NCBI RefSeq assembly: GCF_000265425.1 | Contig: NC_018014.1 | Span: 4,712,001-4,776,000, forward strand | Direction: 5' to 3' | Source: Terriglobus roseus DSM 18391 | GTDB lineage: Bacteria; Acidobacteriota; Terriglobia; Terriglobales; Acidobacteriaceae | Length of the DNA: 64,000 nucleotides | Part shown: positions 32,794 to 41,040 of the stretch, piece by piece | Position numbering within the stretch: the stretch's first letter is position 1 | How the letters are laid out: each line of letters begins with the position of its first letter | Position numbers and translations under genes: made by a program | Notes under the pieces: generated by a model | Database searches by the model: none | What the model saw: the letters and a program-made list of their open reading frames with translations, nothing else | What the model was told of the DNA's origin: nothing

Positions 32794-33392
32794 CAGCGTG
32801 CGCCAAAGTGTATCCGCGCCCACATGAGCAAAAGCAGCGTGGCGTACAGGGCAGCCGCGCCCATCACCGAATTGTACTCGCGGTGTTTGCGATAGCGCTC
32901 GGGTGAGAACGCGGCGGCAGGTGCACTCTGCCCCGTGGGAGCGGCCGTCAGCCGCGGGAGAAGTCGAGGAACGCGGGCTGCATACGCATCGAAGTCCGGA
33001 AAGTGCCCACGGAGAAAGCGCTCCTCCGACAGGATGACAGGCCCGTAGATTACGAGAAAGAGCACTGCCAGCAGGACGATGAGGTACCACTGACGCGACG
33101 CGAATGCGAACCCGAACGCAGCCAGGATGGAGCCCAGGTACAGCGGATTGCGAGTGTATGCGTAGGGGCCGGTCTGCGTTAGTTCGGCGTTTTTCTTTAC
33201 GTAGCCTGCTGCGTAGCCGCGCAGCCATAGGCCCGGGATCACCAGCAGAAGGCTAAGCGCGAGCGACATCAATGAGGGCCGCGCGCGCCATAAGAAAACT
33301 GCCGCAAAGACGAATCCCAGCGGCACACGAATGCGCCGCACCAACCGCTCGCCCTTGCTCATCTCTGCTGCCATGCCTCTGTCATTATCCAT
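32793..33392 (-). CDS. ICMT/PEMT-like integral membrane methyltransferase
   Basis: 199 residues with about five TM helices. The signature for isoprenylcysteine carboxylmethyltransferase/phospholipid methyltransferase proteins is TGPYAYTRNPLYLGSILAAFGFA (R-N-P-x-Y-x-x), followed by SEERFLRGHFPDFDAYAARVPRL, with the conserved EE and Y-x-x-R-V-x-R tail. These enzymes use SAM at the membrane. A C-terminal extra TM helix is present. The ATG at 33392 overlaps the end of the GT9 gene by 8 bases. Its place among Kdo/lipid A genes suggests a lipid or glycolipid substrate, but this is inferred. Confidence 0.8.
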   Translation of the reverse strand: MDNDRGMAAEMSKGERLVRRIRVPLGFVFAAVFLWRARPSLMSLALSLLLVIPGLWLRGYAAGYVKKNAELTQTGPYAYTRNPLYLGSILAAFGFAFASRQWYLIVLLAVLFLVIYGPVILSEERFLRGHFPDFDAYAARVPRLLPRLTAAPTGQSAPAAAFSPERYRKHREYNSVMGAAALYATLLLLMWARIHFGAR

Positions 33393-34446
33393 GCGCGGGC
33401 GGCATCAGGCCCACGGCGGCCTTGATAACCTCATCCACACTGATCTGCAAAAGCCCTGCTTCGGGCTCGCGATGACGACGATGGTCGGTGATGCTGGTCG
33501 CATGGCGGAGGACGCGCGCGTGGGAACCCCATGGCCCTGTACGCACCGGATCGGTTGGTCCGAAGATGCTGACCACCGGCACGGCAAGCGCTGCAGCGAG
33601 ATGGAGCGGCCCCGAGTCGCCCGCGATCAACAGGGACGCTCGACGTAGCAGCGCGGTGAGCTGCGGCAGCGTGCAGGGCACCGCCGAGGCCGCACCGTTG
33701 CTGAACGAAACAACGCTGCTGGCGACAGCATCCACGTCAAAGGGCGAGGCATTCACGAGCACCGTGCAGCCGCGTGCTGCGAGTGCTTTTGCTACAGCAC
33801 CGTAGCGCTCGGCTGGCCACTCTTTCGCGCCCCAGCCTGCGGTGGGCGCGAGGATCACCAATGGTCCTGAAGGACGATCGAGTAGCAGCGCTTCGCACCA
33901 CTGCTCTGCTTGCGGATCGATGGGCAGATCCACCACAGCTGATTGGATTGTCAGGCCCATTACGGCGGAGACGATCTCAGCGGCTTGCTCCACGACGTGC
34001 GCGCGCTGAAGTCCGACGCTCTGGCTGTAAAGCCAGCGGGCCTGTGATTCGCGTGTGGTGGCGCTGCCTACGACACGACGCGCGCCGCTCATGCGTGCGA
34101 TTACGGAAGAGCGGATGGAGCCCTGTAGATCAATGGCGATGTCGTAGTGCTGTGCGCGAAGTTCTCTTCGCAATGCGAGGATGCTGCGGAAGGTAGCGAT
34201 TGAGAATGGCTTTTTTGACCACGTTTTTGTTGGCACAAAATGCACGCGATCCACGAGCGGCATTGCTGCGGAACGTGGCACCGCATCTTCCGAGGAGCGC
34301 AGCAAGGATGACCACTTTGGCTCGATCGCCCACGCGATCTCCGCGTCTGGCGCGGCTTTGCGCAGTGCTGCGACTGCGGGCATGGCATGCAGGACGTCGC
34401 CCATGGCGCCTACTCGCACGATGAGGATGCGGAGTTTTTCGGTCAT
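33385..34446 (-). CDS. Glycosyltransferase family 9, heptosyltransferase-like
   Basis: 353 residues. GT9 enzymes add heptose to the Kdo-lipid A core. The N-terminal GT-B domain starts ILIVRVGAMGDVLHAMPAVAALR, as in WaaC/WaaF. The C-terminal domain shows LAPTAGWGAKEWPAERYGAVA and GDSGPLHLAAALAVPVVSIFGPTDP, the conserved nucleotide-sugar pocket. The ATG at 34446 shares an ATGA with the lpxK stop codon. In the operon after waaA and lpxK it most probably transfers the first inner-core sugar, though WaaC versus WaaF cannot be decided from sequence alone. Confidence 0.85.
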   Translation of the reverse strand: MTEKLRILIVRVGAMGDVLHAMPAVAALRKAAPDAEIAWAIEPKWSSLLRSSEDAVPRSAAMPLVDRVHFVPTKTWSKKPFSIATFRSILALRRELRAQHYDIAIDLQGSIRSSVIARMSGARRVVGSATTRESQARWLYSQSVGLQRAHVVEQAAEIVSAVMGLTIQSAVVDLPIDPQAEQWCEALLLDRPSGPLVILAPTAGWGAKEWPAERYGAVAKALAARGCTVLVNASPFDVDAVASSVVSFSNGAASAVPCTLPQLTALLRRASLLIAGDSGPLHLAAALAVPVVSIFGPTDPVRTGPWGSHARVLRHATSITDHRRHREPEAGLLQISVDEVIKAAVGLMPPAHG

Positions 34447-35477
34447 GGTTTTGACCACCATGCTTTTATCTGTGCGACGACTTCGGTTACGCATTGTTCT
34501 TCGTTGCGTAGCGTGACGCGGATGTCGCCGATGGCGATGGGTCCTATGGACTCGAGTTGGCGGCGCAGGTTGGGCGTTAGTTTTACTGCGTCTTTTGCGG
34601 TTGTGATGAAGCCGTTGGCGTGCGCGGCTTTTGCGCTTGTGATGAGTTTCTGGATGGTGGCTTCGTCGTAGGTCTGATGGTCGCGGAGTGCGGTAAATCC
34701 TGCGGGGGAGATGGCTTTTTCGGTGAGGGCGGTGCGGAAACCTTCTGGTCTTGCGATGCCGCAGAAGGCGAGCGGACGGGTGGCCGGAAGGCCGTCAATG
34801 ACGGCAAATTTGCGCTCTATGAGCCACACTGGGGGCAGTTCTCTGCCGCGTTTGAATCGATTCAGTAGGGGTAGCAGCTTTTCTGCCTCTTCCTCGCGCA
34901 AAACTATGACCGACGCCCGACGTAAAGCCCGCATTGGCTCGCGAAGATCCCCTGCGGGCAGCAGGGTGTCGCGCGCGTCGGCAGCTGTGAGGAGGACGAT
35001 GTCGACGGCGCGGGCGAGTTGCCGGTGCTGAAAGCCGTCGTCGAGCAGATGGAGGGCGAGGGTCTTGTCGTCGCGGAGATGGTGCCGGTCGCGCTCGGCC
35101 CATCGGCCGGCGTCGTAGCGGTTGCGAGCGACGTAGACGGGGCAGCCGAGACGTTGGGCGAGGAGCAGGGGTTCGTCGCCGAAGTCGGTGGCGCTGCCGA
35201 GCGGGTTGACTCGCAGGACCTCGTCTGGTGTGCGACCTGAGGTGCGGCCGTAGCCTCGCGAGAGGACGTCGATGCCGTGGCCGGCGCGGCGGAGTGCTTC
35301 GGCGAGTGCGATGACGAAGGGTGTCTTCCCTGCTCCACCGGCGGAGAGGCTGCCGACGCTGATGACCGGCTGCTGCAGTCGTTGTGCGCGTTCCGGGTGC
35401 TGGTCGAAGGCGCGGGACTTCCACGCGACGCCGGCTGCGTAGAGCGGGACCAATGGGAGCAGGAGCGGACGCTTCAT
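34443..35477 (-). CDS. lpxK: Tetraacyldisaccharide 4'-kinase
   Basis: 344 residues. LpxK phosphorylates the 4' position of the lipid A disaccharide at the cytoplasmic membrane. Visible features are a membrane-proximal N-terminal hydrophobic segment (about 3-17), the P-loop SLSAGGAGKTP (about 43-53), SRGYGRTSG, the LLDDGFQHR box, and ITTAKDAVK near the C-terminus; all belong to the LpxK family. ATGA overlaps tie it to waaA upstream and the GT9 gene downstream. Length and motifs are normal. Confidence 0.95.
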   Translation of the reverse strand: MKRPLLLPLVPLYAAGVAWKSRAFDQHPERAQRLQQPVISVGSLSAGGAGKTPFVIALAEALRRAGHGIDVLSRGYGRTSGRTPDEVLRVNPLGSATDFGDEPLLLAQRLGCPVYVARNRYDAGRWAERDRHHLRDDKTLALHLLDDGFQHRQLARAVDIVLLTAADARDTLLPAGDLREPMRALRRASVIVLREEEAEKLLPLLNRFKRGRELPPVWLIERKFAVIDGLPATRPLAFCGIARPEGFRTALTEKAISPAGFTALRDHQTYDEATIQKLITSAKAAHANGFITTAKDAVKLTPNLRRQLESIGPIAIGDIRVTLRNEEQCVTEVVAQIKAWWSKP

Positions 35478-36754
35478 TGCGCGCTCCGATTCAGCAACTC
35501 CACAAGAGCGGTGACGGTGCGTTCGGTTGCACCGGTCATGGATGCGGCGAAGGCGCGGCCTCGCTCTCCGAGGGCGCTGTCTTGCGGTGCTTTGAGCAGT
35601 GCTTGCAGTGTGTCGCAGATGGTCTCGCGTGTGACCAGCCGGATCGCCTGTGCGGTGGCCATGGCGTCGACCATGCCGCGGAAGTTTTCGTAGCTCGGCC
35701 CCATGACGACGGGGACGGCGAAGCGTGCAGCCTCTAACGGGTTCTGGCCACCGTGCGGCACGAGCGATCCGCCGATGAAGGCGACGGAGGCGAGGGCGTA
35801 GAGCGAGGAGAGTTCGCCGACGGTATCGACCAGCAGGATGGCGCCGAGCGGGATGGGGCCGGGGGCGATGCGCCACCGGCTGAGACGGAAGATCGTCAGC
35901 CGCTGATCCTTCGCGATCTGTTCTACCGCTTCGGCGCGTTCGGGATGGCGTGGCGCGAGGATCATCACACGGTCCGTCTGCGGCAGAGACTTCCAGCAGT
36001 TGAGGAGGAGCGATTCCTCGTCGTCGTGGGTGCTGCCACAGATGAGGATCCTGCATTGTGCCGGGAGGTGCTTTCGTACTAGGACTGTGAGGGGTGTCTC
36101 GGCTGCGATGCGGATGTCGTATTTGAGATTGCCGGCTGCGACGACTCGGTCAGCGGGTGCGCCGATCTTGCGCCAGCGGCGTGCGTCTTCTTCGCTCTGG
36201 GAGAGGAGCAGCGAGAGCTTGCCGAGCAAGGGTCTCCAGAGGACGCGCAGTTGCATGTAACGCGGGAGTGAGCGGTCGCTGACACGTGCGTTGACGACGG
36301 CGACGGGCACGGCTGAACGTTCGCATTCGACGAGCATGCGCGGCCAGAGTTCACTCTCCATGAGGATGACGAGCTTTGGCTGCAGGGCGCGCAGGTAGGG
36401 ACGGATGGCGAAGGCGAGGTCGAGCGGGTAGAAGAAAACTCGGTCGACGCCGAAGCGTTCTCGCGCAACCTGTTGGCCGGTGGGCGTGGTGGTGGAGAGG
36501 ACGATGGCGTGGCCGGGCAGGGCGGCTTCGAGTTCTGCGATGAGGCGGGTGGCGGCGAGTGTTTCGCCGACGGAGACTGCGTGCAGCCAGATGACGGGGC
36601 GACCCTGTATAAAGTCGCGCAGACGCAGCGGCACATCGCCCAGACGTTGCTGGAGGCCCTGGCGGTAGCGGCCCTGTCGCAGCATGCGCCAGCCCCAGAC
36701 CGGCGCGCTGAGCACCAGCGTCACGGTTACGGCGAGGCTGTAGAGAAGCATCAT
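35474..36754 (-). CDS. waaA: 3-deoxy-D-manno-octulosonic acid (Kdo) transferase
   Basis: 426 residues from ATG 36754 (an upstream GTG at 36790 would add 12). WaaA transfers Kdo to lipid A at the inner face of the membrane. An N-terminal TM helix (about 4-22) anchors it. GT-B fold landmarks are IWLHAVSVGETLAATRLI, ILMESELWPRML, NLKYDI, ICGSTHDDEE and GGSLVPHGGQNPLEAA with PVVMGPSYENFR. It starts the five-gene operon waaA-lpxK-GT9-ICMT-DUF3108, joined by 1-8 base overlaps. A TAAAGT box about 12 bases before the GTG could be the promoter. Confidence 0.95.
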   Translation of the reverse strand: MMLLYSLAVTVTLVLSAPVWGWRMLRQGRYRQGLQQRLGDVPLRLRDFIQGRPVIWLHAVSVGETLAATRLIAELEAALPGHAIVLSTTTPTGQQVARERFGVDRVFFYPLDLAFAIRPYLRALQPKLVILMESELWPRMLVECERSAVPVAVVNARVSDRSLPRYMQLRVLWRPLLGKLSLLLSQSEEDARRWRKIGAPADRVVAAGNLKYDIRIAAETPLTVLVRKHLPAQCRILICGSTHDDEESLLLNCWKSLPQTDRVMILAPRHPERAEAVEQIAKDQRLTIFRLSRWRIAPGPIPLGAILLVDTVGELSSLYALASVAFIGGSLVPHGGQNPLEAARFAVPVVMGPSYENFRGMVDAMATAQAIRLVTRETICDTLQALLKAPQDSALGERGRAFAASMTGATERTVTALVELLNRSAQ

Positions 36755-36893
36755 CTTCGGGCAGATCACCAGGCGACCGGAGGGAGTCACGGCTGCTAGG
36801 CCACTTTACCCTCTTAGCCGTGGCATTCGATAATGACCGTGCGATACGGCGGGGCGCGTGAACCCGCTGGGCCCACTGTAACGTCATACCGAT

Positions 36894-37670
36894 ATGCGCT
36901 TCTCCCTTCCCCCAAGTCGACTGCCGCTGCTGGTTGCGCTGCTGCTGGTAAGCCCTGCGGCGTTCGCTGCCGCGAAGAAGGCGCCGCCTGCACTGGCTGC
37001 CACGGCTTACCCTGCGCACGAGACGCATGAGAAGGAACACGTGACGATCGCCGCCGATCCGCTCGACGGACGCGGCCAGGGCGACTTCTTCCGGCTTGAT
37101 TACCTGGGACACAGCGTGTTGCCGGTGCGGCTGGTGATTGCGAATGATGGGGATGCTCCGCTGGACCTGAACCAGGCGCGCATCCAGTTCATTGCGGCGG
37201 ATGGCACGAAGCTGCCGGCAGCGACGCCGGACGAGCTGAACCGCAGGCTCTTCCGATTTAAAGACATCAAAGAGAAGCGCATTCCAGGCACGCCGATTGC
37301 GTACCGGCCGACGCCGGTCGACAAGAAGATTTTGGAAGATGACAAGGATTTTGGCTTCTCGCAGACGGTGATTCCACCGCACACGACGGCGAGCGGATTT
37401 CTGTTCTACGACATCAAGGATCTGGACGATCCACCACTGCGCGGGGCGGAGTTGTACGTGAAGATGATCCACACGAAGACGGACGCGAAGGACGTTGAGC
37501 TGTTCGGCTTCAGCGTGCCTTTTGACAAGTACCTGGCGATTGCCGACGCGAAGAAGAATGCGGAGAGGGCTGCAGCCCGCGCCAAGGCTGAGGCCGACGC
37601 AATGGCTGCCGAAGCGAAGGCCGAGAAGGACAGCAAGGCCGCAGAGAGTACGCCGAAGGACAAGCAGTGA
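36894..37670 (+). CDS. Exported protein with Ala/Lys/Glu coiled-coil tail
   Basis: 258 residues. A signal peptide (about 1-25) is followed by a beta-rich domain to about residue 200 with VTIAADPLDGRGQGDFFRLDYLGHSVLPVRLVIANDGD and VIPPHTTASGFLFYDIKDLDD, reminiscent of immunoglobulin-like or DUF-type periplasmic folds. The last 55 residues are an Ala/Lys/Glu/Asp-rich helix, probably coiled coil. The promoter must lie in the divergent gap to waaA. The next gene (GNAT) starts on a GTGA overlap, so they are cotranscribed. I do not recognise the family. Confidence 0.65.
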   Translation: MRFSLPPSRLPLLVALLLVSPAAFAAAKKAPPALAATAYPAHETHEKEHVTIAADPLDGRGQGDFFRLDYLGHSVLPVRLVIANDGDAPLDLNQARIQFIAADGTKLPAATPDELNRRLFRFKDIKEKRIPGTPIAYRPTPVDKKILEDDKDFGFSQTVIPPHTTASGFLFYDIKDLDDPPLRGAELYVKMIHTKTDAKDVELFGFSVPFDKYLAIADAKKNAERAAARAKAEADAMAAEAKAEKDSKAAESTPKDKQ

Positions 37671-38152
37671 GCCTGACGATTCGTGATGCGGTGCCCGCCG
37701 ATGTGCGTGAGATGGTTGCGCTGATCCGCGACCTGGCGATCTACGAGAAGGAGCCGGATGCCGCCGTGGCCACCGAGGCGGACCTGCTGCGCGATGGCTT
37801 TGGTCCTGAGCCTTACTTCCACTGCGTGATGGCGGAGTGGGATGGTGCTGTGGCCGGGTTTGCGCTGTTCTTCTTTCAGTACTCCACGTGGGAGGGCCGG
37901 CCAGCGCTGTACCTGGAGGACCTGTTTGTGCGGGAGCCGTTTCGGAAGCGCGGGATTGGTGTTGCGCTGTTTCAGCGGCTGGCGCAGATTGCGCTGGAGC
38001 GGAAGTGCACGCGGTTCCAGTGGGAGTGCCTGGATTGGAACCAGCCGGCGCTGGATTTCTATGAGAGTGCCGGTGCCAAGGTGTTGCGGGAGTGGTTGAA
38101 TCTGCGGGTTACGGGTGAGGCTTTGGAACGGTTGGCTGGGGCTTCGCGGTAG
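37667..38152 (+). CDS. GNAT-family N-acetyltransferase
   Basis: 161 residues. The GNAT core includes IRDAVPADVREMVALIRDLAIYEKEPD at the start, AGFALFFFQYSTWEGRPALYLEDLFVRE, and the acetyl-CoA loop REPFRKRGIGVALFQRLAQIALE (R-x-x-G-x-G/A type). The ending QWECLDWNQPALDFYESAGAK resembles diamine/spermine acetyltransferases. The GTG start overlaps the previous stop by four bases, giving coupling to the exported protein gene. Substrate uncertain. Confidence 0.85.
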   Translation: MSLTIRDAVPADVREMVALIRDLAIYEKEPDAAVATEADLLRDGFGPEPYFHCVMAEWDGAVAGFALFFFQYSTWEGRPALYLEDLFVREPFRKRGIGVALFQRLAQIALERKCTRFQWECLDWNQPALDFYESAGAKVLREWLNLRVTGEALERLAGASR

Positions 38153-38502
38153 GCTGCGTTGGTCCGGGTCGCGTGAACGCGGCGCGGACCTTTTGAGAGG
38201 GGTCAGGTGGGGTTCTTTCCCTGCCTAGACAAATGAAAGCTAAACCTCAGCGGCTAAAGCCGACCTTCTGTTGAAGATCATGTGGCATCGCTAAGGCGAT
38301 GCCCTTCCGAACGAAGGAAGCGGTGCCGAGTCAGAGGCCATGCTTCCCCCGTGCCTCGTCAGTAGGTGTGAGCATTTGGGTCGCGCTTCGCGCGAGACCC
38401 CACCCTTCGACGGGCTCAGGGCAGGGTCCTTTGCTTCGCAAAGATTGGGGCACCCGGCCCCGGTGGCCCCGGAATGGATGGGTGCCACCGTCGTAGGGCC
38501 TG
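38153..38502. other. Intergenic region built of repeats
   Basis: About 350 bases without a gene. It holds one copy of the paired-hairpin repeat (38237-38312) and a second, GC-rich repeat-like stretch (38375-38500) with several small inverted repeats. Confidence 0.5.
38237..38312 (+). repeat. Paired-hairpin intergenic repeat, copy 1 (diverged)
   Basis: CCTCAGCGGCTAAAGCCG is followed by a 25-base spacer and GGCATCGCTAAGGCGATGCC. It is the same two-stem unit as the copies at 40914-40985 and 59879-59952, with compensatory changes in the second stem (pairing is kept while bases differ). Confidence 0.75.
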
Positions 38503-38503
38503 T
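38375..38503. repeat. GC-rich intergenic repeat-like stretch
   Basis: Nested short inverted repeats (for example CGCGCTTCGCGCG, CTTTGCTTCGCAAAG) and a GGGGCACCC tail resembling the one at 41029-41039 suggest another intergenic repeat family. Only by-eye evidence. Confidence 0.45.
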
Positions 38504-38712
38504 TAGTACGTGCGGTAGGGCTGGTAGACGTTGCGGTAGCCGTAGTAGCGGGCGTGGCGCCAGTAGGGGTCGTAGTAGCTGTAGGCGCCGTACGGATATG
38601 CGTTGAACGGGTAGCCGCTGCAGTAGGGAGCGCCGTAGTAGTTGTATGGCCCGTAGCCGTTCCAGTAGTAGCGGCGGGTGAACAACAGGACGATGAGGAT
38701 CAGGCAAAGCAT
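38503..38712 (-). CDS. Small Tyr-rich protein with N-terminal membrane helix
   Basis: 69 residues. One hydrophobic helix (about 1-12) followed by a strikingly Tyr/Pro/Gly/Asn-rich tail (about a third tyrosine) and a C-terminal basic segment. An ATG at 38712 follows a TTG; no strong ribosome site. Composition resembles small exported or envelope-surface proteins with low-complexity tyrosine repeats. It lies between repeat DNA and the brnTA promoter. Real gene status is moderately supported by the uninterrupted composition bias; function unknown. Confidence 0.5.
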   Translation of the reverse strand: MLCLILIVLLFTRRYYWNGYGPYNYYGAPYCSGYPFNAYPYGAYSYYDPYWRHARYYGYRNVYQPYRTY

Positions 38713-38871
38713 CAACGGGCCTCGGTGCGGGTTTCCAGAAGCCTACGTCCGCACAGGTATTCCTACGCTTTCTGCTGGGAAAAGTTCACAAGAAACGTCT
38801 GACAATCTTCACGGGTTTTGGGTGGATATATACAATGTCCATACGTGGACGAGCTACATCAGCTAGAGGAT

Positions 38872-39144
38872 ATGCGGTTCGTTTGGGATGCGGATAAGGC
38901 ATTCGCGAATGTGACGAAGCATGGCCTCAGCTTTGAGAAGGCGTGCGAGGTCTTCTTCGACCCGCTGATGCAGCTATGGGACGCCTCCCCAAATGACGAC
39001 TCGCGGCTAGCGGCCGTTGGCGCCACGATGGATCGTGAAGTTTTGTTTGTAGTTCATGTCGACGTTGAAGACACGCTTGTCCGAATTATCTCGGCGCGTC
39101 ACGCAACCAGAACGGAGAGAGAACGCTATGAAGAGCATCAGTGA
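38872..39144 (+). CDS. brnT: BrnT-family toxin
   Basis: 90 residues. The N-terminal FVWDADKAFANVTKHGLSFEKACEVFFDP is the BrnT signature (W-D-x-x-K-x-x-x-N-x-x-K-H-G-x-x-F), and the C-terminal RIISARHATRTERERYE ends with the usual R-x-x-E-R-x-x-Y. BrnT is a RelE-like ribonuclease. The ATG at 38872 is chosen because the WD segment starts there. BrnA overlaps its 3' end by 17 bases, in the classical toxin-first order. Confidence 0.9.
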   Translation: MRFVWDADKAFANVTKHGLSFEKACEVFFDPLMQLWDASPNDDSRLAAVGATMDREVLFVVHVDVEDTLVRIISARHATRTERERYEEHQ

Positions 39145-39424
39145 GCGCATCCGGCGCCGGATGGTGAAAGACCGGCCCATGACGACGATTAGTATTCGTT
39201 TGCCTGAAGACGTGATTGACGACCTGAAGGAGATTGCCCCTATGCTCGGCTTCTCCGGATATCAGCCGTTGATTCGCTCCTATATCGGCCAGGGACTGCG
39301 CGTTGACCTGGAAAAGCTGGGTGGTACCCATGTGCAGTTGCTGACGGACAGCCTGCGCGAACAGGGTATTCCAGACGAAGTTATCTCTAACGCGATTGCT
39401 GCTGCCCATTTGCGGGTGGCGTAG
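39128..39424 (+). CDS. brnA: BrnA-family antitoxin
   Basis: 98 residues. A basic N-terminus precedes the ribbon-helix-helix core MTTISIRLPEDVIDDLKEIAPMLGFSGYQPLIRSYI. BrnA neutralises BrnT and represses the operon; the promoter should be in 38790-38870. GGAGAG upstream supports the ATG at 39128. The stop codon abuts the GTG of trmFO with no gap, so trmFO may be read through from this toxin-antitoxin promoter. Confidence 0.85.
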   Translation: MKSISERIRRRMVKDRPMTTISIRLPEDVIDDLKEIAPMLGFSGYQPLIRSYIGQGLRVDLEKLGGTHVQLLTDSLREQGIPDEVISNAIAAAHLRVA

Positions 39425-40777
39425 GTGAGTTTGAAAACGATCAAAGTAATTGGCGGTGGATTGGCCGGCCCTGAGGCTGCGCTGCAGGCTGCGCGTGCGG
39501 GTTGTGACGTTACGTTGTACGAGATGCGACCGCATCGTTCGACCGAGGCGCACCAGACGAGCGATTTTGCCGAGCTGGTTTGCTCCAATTCGCTCAAGAG
39601 CGAGAGCGAGAATACGGCACCGTGGCTGCTGAAGCAGGAGATGCGGCTGGCCGGTTCGGTGCTGCTGGCGGAGGCGGATGCGTGCGCTGTGCCTGCGGGC
39701 CATGCGCTGGCGGTGGATCGTGTGGAGTTTTCGCGGCGGGTTGCGGAACGAATTGCGGCCGAGCCAAAGATCACGGTTGTTCGCGAAGAGGTTACCTCGA
39801 TTGAAGAGGACGGCGATCACATCACGATGCTGGCTAGCGGGCCGCTGACTTCGCCTGCGTTGACGGCGGATCTGCAGCGGCTGACGGGCGCGGATCACCT
39901 TTCGTTCTATGACTCGATTGCGCCGGTGGTGGATGCGACGACGATCAACATGGACCGCGTGTACTTCAAGGCTCGGTGGGATAAGGGCAGCGCCGACTAC
40001 ATCAACTGTCCGTTTACGAAGGAAGAGTACGACATCTTCTACGATGCGCTGATTGCCGCGCAGGAGGTGGAGGCGAAGGACTGGGAGAAGCTGGATTACT
40101 TCGAGGGCTGCCTACCGATTGAAGAGATTGCTCGGCGCGGCAAGGACACGCTGCGGTTTGGCTGCATGAAGCCTGTGGGTCTGCGATATCCGGGCACGGA
40201 GATTACGCCGTATGCCGTGGTGCAGCTGCGCCAGGAGAACCTGCGTGCGGACAGCTATAACCTGGTGGGCTTTCAGAACCACATCAAGTATGGCGATCAG
40301 CAGAGGATTCTGCGGTTGATTCCGGGGCTGGAGAATGCGACGTTCCTGCGCTTCGGACAGATCCATCGCAACACGTATATCAACAGCCCGACGCTTCTGA
40401 CGGAGACGCTGCAGTTGCGCGCGCATCCGCAGGTGATGATTGCGGGGCAGTTGAGTGGTGTGGAGGGTTATACGGAGTCGATTGCGGGCGGGATGCTGGC
40501 GGGGCGTTTCGCCGCAGCGCTTGCGCGTGGCGAACAACCGACACCGGCGCCTCGGCTGTCCGCGCATGGATCGTTAGTTCACTACATTACCCATACGGAT
40601 GCGAAGCGCTTTCAGCCGGCGAACGTGACGTTTGACCTGCTGATGCCACTGGAAGAAGAGTTGCGGAAGAAGATTCGCGATAAGAAGGAACGTCACCGGA
40701 TTCAGTGTGAGCGTGGTTTGAATGCCTGGAAGGCGTGGCTGGCGGGTGTGCCGGAAGACGTCGCTGTTCCTGCTTAG
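39425..40777 (+). CDS. trmFO: Folate/FAD-dependent tRNA (uracil-54) methyltransferase
   Basis: 450 residues, normal length. TrmFO makes m5U54 in the T-loop of tRNA using methylene-tetrahydrofolate and FAD. The N-terminal FAD loop is VIGGGLAGPEAALQAA, followed by LYEMRPHRSTEAHQT and CSNSLKSES. Family boxes are FYDSIAPVVDATTINMDRVYFKARW, YFEGCLPIEEIARRG and MKPVGLRYPGTE; the GxCxP cysteine is the conserved catalytic one. The GTG start directly follows the brnA stop, so no untranslated base separates them. Repeats follow the gene. Confidence 0.95.
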   Translation: MSLKTIKVIGGGLAGPEAALQAARAGCDVTLYEMRPHRSTEAHQTSDFAELVCSNSLKSESENTAPWLLKQEMRLAGSVLLAEADACAVPAGHALAVDRVEFSRRVAERIAAEPKITVVREEVTSIEEDGDHITMLASGPLTSPALTADLQRLTGADHLSFYDSIAPVVDATTINMDRVYFKARWDKGSADYINCPFTKEEYDIFYDALIAAQEVEAKDWEKLDYFEGCLPIEEIARRGKDTLRFGCMKPVGLRYPGTEITPYAVVQLRQENLRADSYNLVGFQNHIKYGDQQRILRLIPGLENATFLRFGQIHRNTYINSPTLLTETLQLRAHPQVMIAGQLSGVEGYTESIAGGMLAGRFAAALARGEQPTPAPRLSAHGSLVHYITHTDAKRFQPANVTFDLLMPLEEELRKKIRDKKERHRIQCERGLNAWKAWLAGVPEDVAVPA

Positions 40778-40838
40778 AGGTGGTCTCTGTCTTGCTTTTG
40801 AGACCTGGGAGCTAAAGCGGGCGCGAGGTATCGTTAAG

Positions 40839-40909
40839 CTTTCGGAGGGGCTTGGCTTTCGCTACGCCACCCTTCAGCGCGTTGAAAAGATGGCTTTGGC
40901 TGCTGAGAC
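40839..40909 (-). repeat. Paired-hairpin repeat, minus-oriented copy
   Basis: Read on the minus strand, this stretch has the same order as the plus copies (CAGC-rich first stem, then the GGGGC/CTCCGAAAG end), with several substitutions. It lies immediately before the plus-oriented copy at 40914-40985 in inverted order, making a large palindromic block. Confidence 0.6.
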
Positions 40910-40913
40910 GAAA

Positions 40914-40985
40914 TCCCTCAGGGGCTAAAGCCCAACACTTTTTCGCATGAAGAACGGCATGGCTAAAGCCATGCCCCTCCGAAAG
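40914..40985 (+). repeat. Paired-hairpin intergenic repeat, copy 3
   Basis: CCTCAGGGGCTAAAGCCC, then a spacer and GGCATGGCTAAAGCCATGCC followed by CCTCCGAAAG. The second stem matches copy 4 exactly, whereas the first stem differs by compensatory changes from copies 1 and 4. Confidence 0.8.
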
Positions 40986-41003
40986 ACATAACGTAACGAC
41001 TTA

Positions 41004-41040
41004 CGGGATCCCACATTCCTTCAGGATGTGGGGCACCCGT
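41004..41040. repeat. Short palindromic repeat at gene end
   Basis: A hairpin of CCCACAT-T-CCT with AGG-ATGTGGG, ending in GGGGCACCC, ends right at the stop of the VOC gene and could also terminate it. The GGGGCACCC end is shared with the stretch at about 38450. Confidence 0.5.
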
